Positions 62,094-64,000 of a stretch of 64,000 nt of DNA are shown here, piece by piece. This DNA is from Pseudomonas sp. 102515 (lineage in GTDB: Bacteria > Pseudomonadota > Gammaproteobacteria > Pseudomonadales > Pseudomonadaceae). The stretch lies in the NCBI RefSeq assembly GCF_031085165.1, contig NZ_JAVHTY010000007.1, positions 1-64,000 on the forward strand. Reading direction: 5' to 3'. Both the position numbers and the translations under genes were made by a program. Numbering within the stretch: the first letter of the stretch is position 1; every line of letters begins with the position of its first letter. The notes beneath the pieces were generated by a model that was given only the letters and a program-made list of their open reading frames with translations, did no database searches and was not told the DNA's origin.

Positions 62094-63584
62094 TCAAGAC
62101 GCGTCGATCCAGATGGTCTTGATCTCGGTGTACTGGTCGTGGGCCCAGAGCGACTTGTCGCGCCCGCCGAAACCCGACTCCTTGTAGCCGCCGAAGGGGG
62201 TGGAGGCATCGCCTTCGCCGAAGCAGTTGACAGTGACGATGCCGGCGCGGATGCCCCGCGCCAGCTTGATGGCGTTGCGCAGATTGCCGGTGTAGGCCGA
62301 GGCGGCCAGACCGTACGCGGTATCGTTGGCCAGCTGCAGGGCTTCGTCGATCGTGTCGAAGGGGGTCACGCTCAGCACCGGGCCGAAGATCTCTTCGCGG
62401 AACAGGCGGCTGTCACGGTCCACGCCGTCGACGATGGTCGGCTCGACGTAGACGCCGTCGCGGGTCGCGCCACCGGTCACCACCTTGAGCTGCTGCTCGC
62501 TGGCGTGTTCCAGGTAGGAACGCACCTTGTCGAAGTGCGCCTTGCTGACCATCGAGCCCAGGCGGTTTTCCGGGTCCAGCGGGTCGCCCAGCTGCCAGTC
62601 CTGCAGGTGCACCTGGACGCGCTCCAGCAAGGCGTCCTTGATCTCGCGATGGACGATCAGTCGCGACGACGCCGAGCAGTTCTCGCCCATGTTCCAGAAG
62701 GCGCCGTTGACCACGTGCTGGGCGACCTGGTCGAGATCCTCGACATCGTTCATCACTACCGCGGGGTTCTTGCCGCCCAGTTCCAGCACGATGCGCTTGA
62801 GGTTGGATTCGGCGGCGTACTTGAGGAACAGCCGACCGGTGTCGGTGGAGCCGGTGAAGCTGACCGCGGCGATATCCGGATGCCGGCCGATGGGTTCGCC
62901 GGCCTCCTTGCCGCCGCCGGGCACGACATTAAACACACCGGCCGGCACCCCGGCCTGGTGGGCCAGCTCGGCCACGCGCAGGGCGCTCAGGGTGGTCTCC
63001 TTGGCCGGCTTGACCACGATGGAGCAGCCGGCAGCCAGCGACGGACCGATCTTCCAGGCCAGCATCAGCAGCGGGAAGTTCCACGGCAGCACCAGACCCA
63101 CCACGCCGATGGGCTCGCGTACCACCATGGCCATGGCGCCGGCGCCGGTAGGGGCGGTGGCGTCGTAGATCTTGTCGATCAGCTCGGCGTGCCAGCGCAG
63201 GGTGTTGATGGTCTCCGGCACGTCGATGGTCTGGCACTCGCGCACCGGCTTGCCGCTGTCGAGGCTCTCGACCACCGCCAGTTCATGGGCATGTTCTTCC
63301 AGCAGCGCAGCGAATTTCTGCAGCACGGCCTTGCGCGCGGAGGGGTGCAGACCGCTCCAGCGACCATCTTCGAAAGCGGTCTTGGCGGCGGCTACGGCGA
63401 CGTCCACATCGGCGGCGCCACAGGCGGCCACCCGCGCCAGTTCGGCACCGGTGGCGGGGTTGGTGGTGACGAAGGTCTGGCCGCTCCGGGCGGCGACGAA
63501 GGCGCCGTCGATGAAGGCCTGGTTGCGCAGCTCGACGGTGGCGGCGAGGTCGGCGTAGGCGGCTTGGCTCAAGAGATCGGTCAT
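62094..63584 (-). CDS. NAD(P)-dependent aldehyde dehydrogenase (PuuC-like)
   Basis: 496 residues. NAD-binding VGLVLPWNFPLLMLAWKIGP, KPAKETTLSALRVAELAHQA, GSTDTGRLFLKYAAESNLKR; catalytic Glu in ELGGKNPAVV and Cys in NMGENCSASSRLIV; end TPFGGYKESGFGGRDKSLWA. The branch resembles PuuC/KauB, acting on gamma-aminobutyraldehyde-type substrates. Two bases separate it from the DapA-type gene, so they form one operon; a role in catabolism of a diamine, hydroxyproline or a sugar acid is possible. Substrate not proven. Confidence 0.88.
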   Translation of the reverse strand: MTDLLSQAAYADLAATVELRNQAFIDGAFVAARSGQTFVTTNPATGAELARVAACGAADVDVAVAAAKTAFEDGRWSGLHPSARKAVLQKFAALLEEHAHELAVVESLDSGKPVRECQTIDVPETINTLRWHAELIDKIYDATAPTGAGAMAMVVREPIGVVGLVLPWNFPLLMLAWKIGPSLAAGCSIVVKPAKETTLSALRVAELAHQAGVPAGVFNVVPGGGKEAGEPIGRHPDIAAVSFTGSTDTGRLFLKYAAESNLKRIVLELGGKNPAVVMNDVEDLDQVAQHVVNGAFWNMGENCSASSRLIVHREIKDALLERVQVHLQDWQLGDPLDPENRLGSMVSKAHFDKVRSYLEHASEQQLKVVTGGATRDGVYVEPTIVDGVDRDSRLFREEIFGPVLSVTPFDTIDEALQLANDTAYGLAASAYTGNLRNAIKLARGIRAGIVTVNCFGEGDASTPFGGYKESGFGGRDKSLWAHDQYTEIKTIWIDAS

Positions 63585-63586
63585 GG

Positions 63587-64000
63587 TCAGGCTCCCTGGA
63601 CGATATGGGCGACGTTGTTCTTCAGCGCGGTGATCACCTGCGCCAGTTCGGCTTGCTCGGCTGCGGTCATGCCCTTGAGCGGGGCGCGCACGCCGCCGTT
63701 GGGCAGGCCGGCGAGTTCGCAGCCGTACTTGATCGACTGCACGAACTTGCCGCCTTCGAGGTAATCCATCAGCGGCAGCATGGCTGCCATGATCCGGCGC
63801 CCCTTGGCGAAGTCCTGTTCCAGCACGCAGGCCTGGTAGAGTGCCACGTGCTCGCGCGGCACGAAGTTGGAGCCGGCGCAGACCCAGCTGCGCGCGCCCC
63901 AGGCGAAGAATTCCAGGGCCTGGTCGTCCCAGCCGCAGGAAAGCTGGAGGTCCGGGCGCTTCACTGCGTGGCGGTGCAGGGCGGCCATGTCGCCGCTGCT
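63587..64000 (-). CDS. DapA-family (dihydrodipicolinate synthase-like) lyase, 3' part
   Basis: The frame is open to the window edge, so the N-terminal two-thirds are missing. The visible ~137 residues carry ALEFFAWGARSWVCAGSNFV and the FVQSIKYGCELAGLPNGGVR end, with PLKGMTAAEQAELAQVITAL, typical of the C-terminal half of the DapA/NanA aldolase superfamily. The Schiff-base Lys lies outside. Co-operonic with the aldehyde dehydrogenase, so a catabolic member (e.g. hydroxyproline or sugar-acid dehydratase) is likelier than lysine synthesis. Confidence 0.82.
   Translation of the reverse strand, partial: SSGDMAALHRHAVKRPDLQLSCGWDDQALEFFAWGARSWVCAGSNFVPREHVALYQACVLEQDFAKGRRIMAAMLPLMDYLEGGKFVQSIKYGCELAGLPNGGVRAPLKGMTAAEQAELAQVITALKNNVAHIVQGA

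Overview
The window is a GC-rich stretch of bacterial chromosome. The 5S rRNA tail, and the clear matches of CioA/CioB, CueR/CopA, YejK, AsmA-type and DUF1704 proteins to pseudomonad families, point to a gammaproteobacterium of the genus Pseudomonas in the broad sense. No phage, integrase, IS transposase, CRISPR array or complete tRNA was seen. It reads as core or soft-core chromosome with several small lineage-specific pieces. Species cannot be fixed from this sequence alone.

Layout. 1-2.5 kb: end of an rRNA operon (5S, terminator), then birA-coaX and two small membrane-protein genes. 2.6-6.5 kb: an MFS transporter, a secreted protein built of 25-residue repeats, an alpha/beta hydrolase, and a coupled pair of small basic stress-type proteins. 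6.6-12.9 kb: eamA exporter, DeoR regulator, MFS, AsmA-like protein, and a run of small genes ending at a strong bidirectional terminator. 12.9-17.5 kb: rlmI and a copper module (copA-cueR one way, copZ the other, around a perfect CueR-type palindrome). 17.5-24.9 kb: TetR/Bcr-type drug efflux pair, MAPEG protein, ZapE, phosphate permease, LysR/VOC divergent pair. 25-28.8 kb: pxpB-pxpC-MHS transporter-YcsI-type gene, a 5-oxoprolinase-like operon without pxpA. 28.9-35.6 kb: DUF1704 protein, a divergent FtsH-type membrane AAA+ protease, a sirtuin whose reading frame is broken in a G6 tract, and small unknowns. 35.6-38.8 kb: c-di-GMP/signalling genes (HDOD, two GGDEF). 39-49 kb: AbrB-type permease, BetT, a lone receiver, a glucose dehydrogenase-GH15 pair, a chemoreceptor and an MFS. 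49-52 kb: cyanide-insensitive oxidase cioAB plus a 53-residue third gene. 52-60 kb: aminopeptidase-like hydrolase, GTPase/DUF2868 pair, folA, unknowns, yejK. 59-64 kb: GntR, lysP, aldehyde dehydrogenase and a truncated DapA-family gene.

How genes work together. Several regulator/target pairs can be read from divergent layout plus palindromes: CueR with copA/copZ, TetR with the Bcr-type pump, LysR with the VOC gene, and a BetI-like box ahead of betT. Four-base start/stop overlaps define tight operons (birA-coaX, DUF5872-like/DUF3140, copA-cueR, pxpB-pxpC, cioA-cioB, DUF2868/GTPase). Intergenic DNA is marked by hairpin repeats (near 9.6, 43, 52 and 57.5 kb).

The items most worth a second look are the frameshifted sirtuin, the divergent FtsH paralogue, the 25-residue repeat protein, the shared C-terminal module in two small basic proteins, the pxpA-less oxoprolinase cluster and the triple inverted repeats ahead of cioAB. 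Function calls rest on reading motifs and remembered family sequences; no database search was run.
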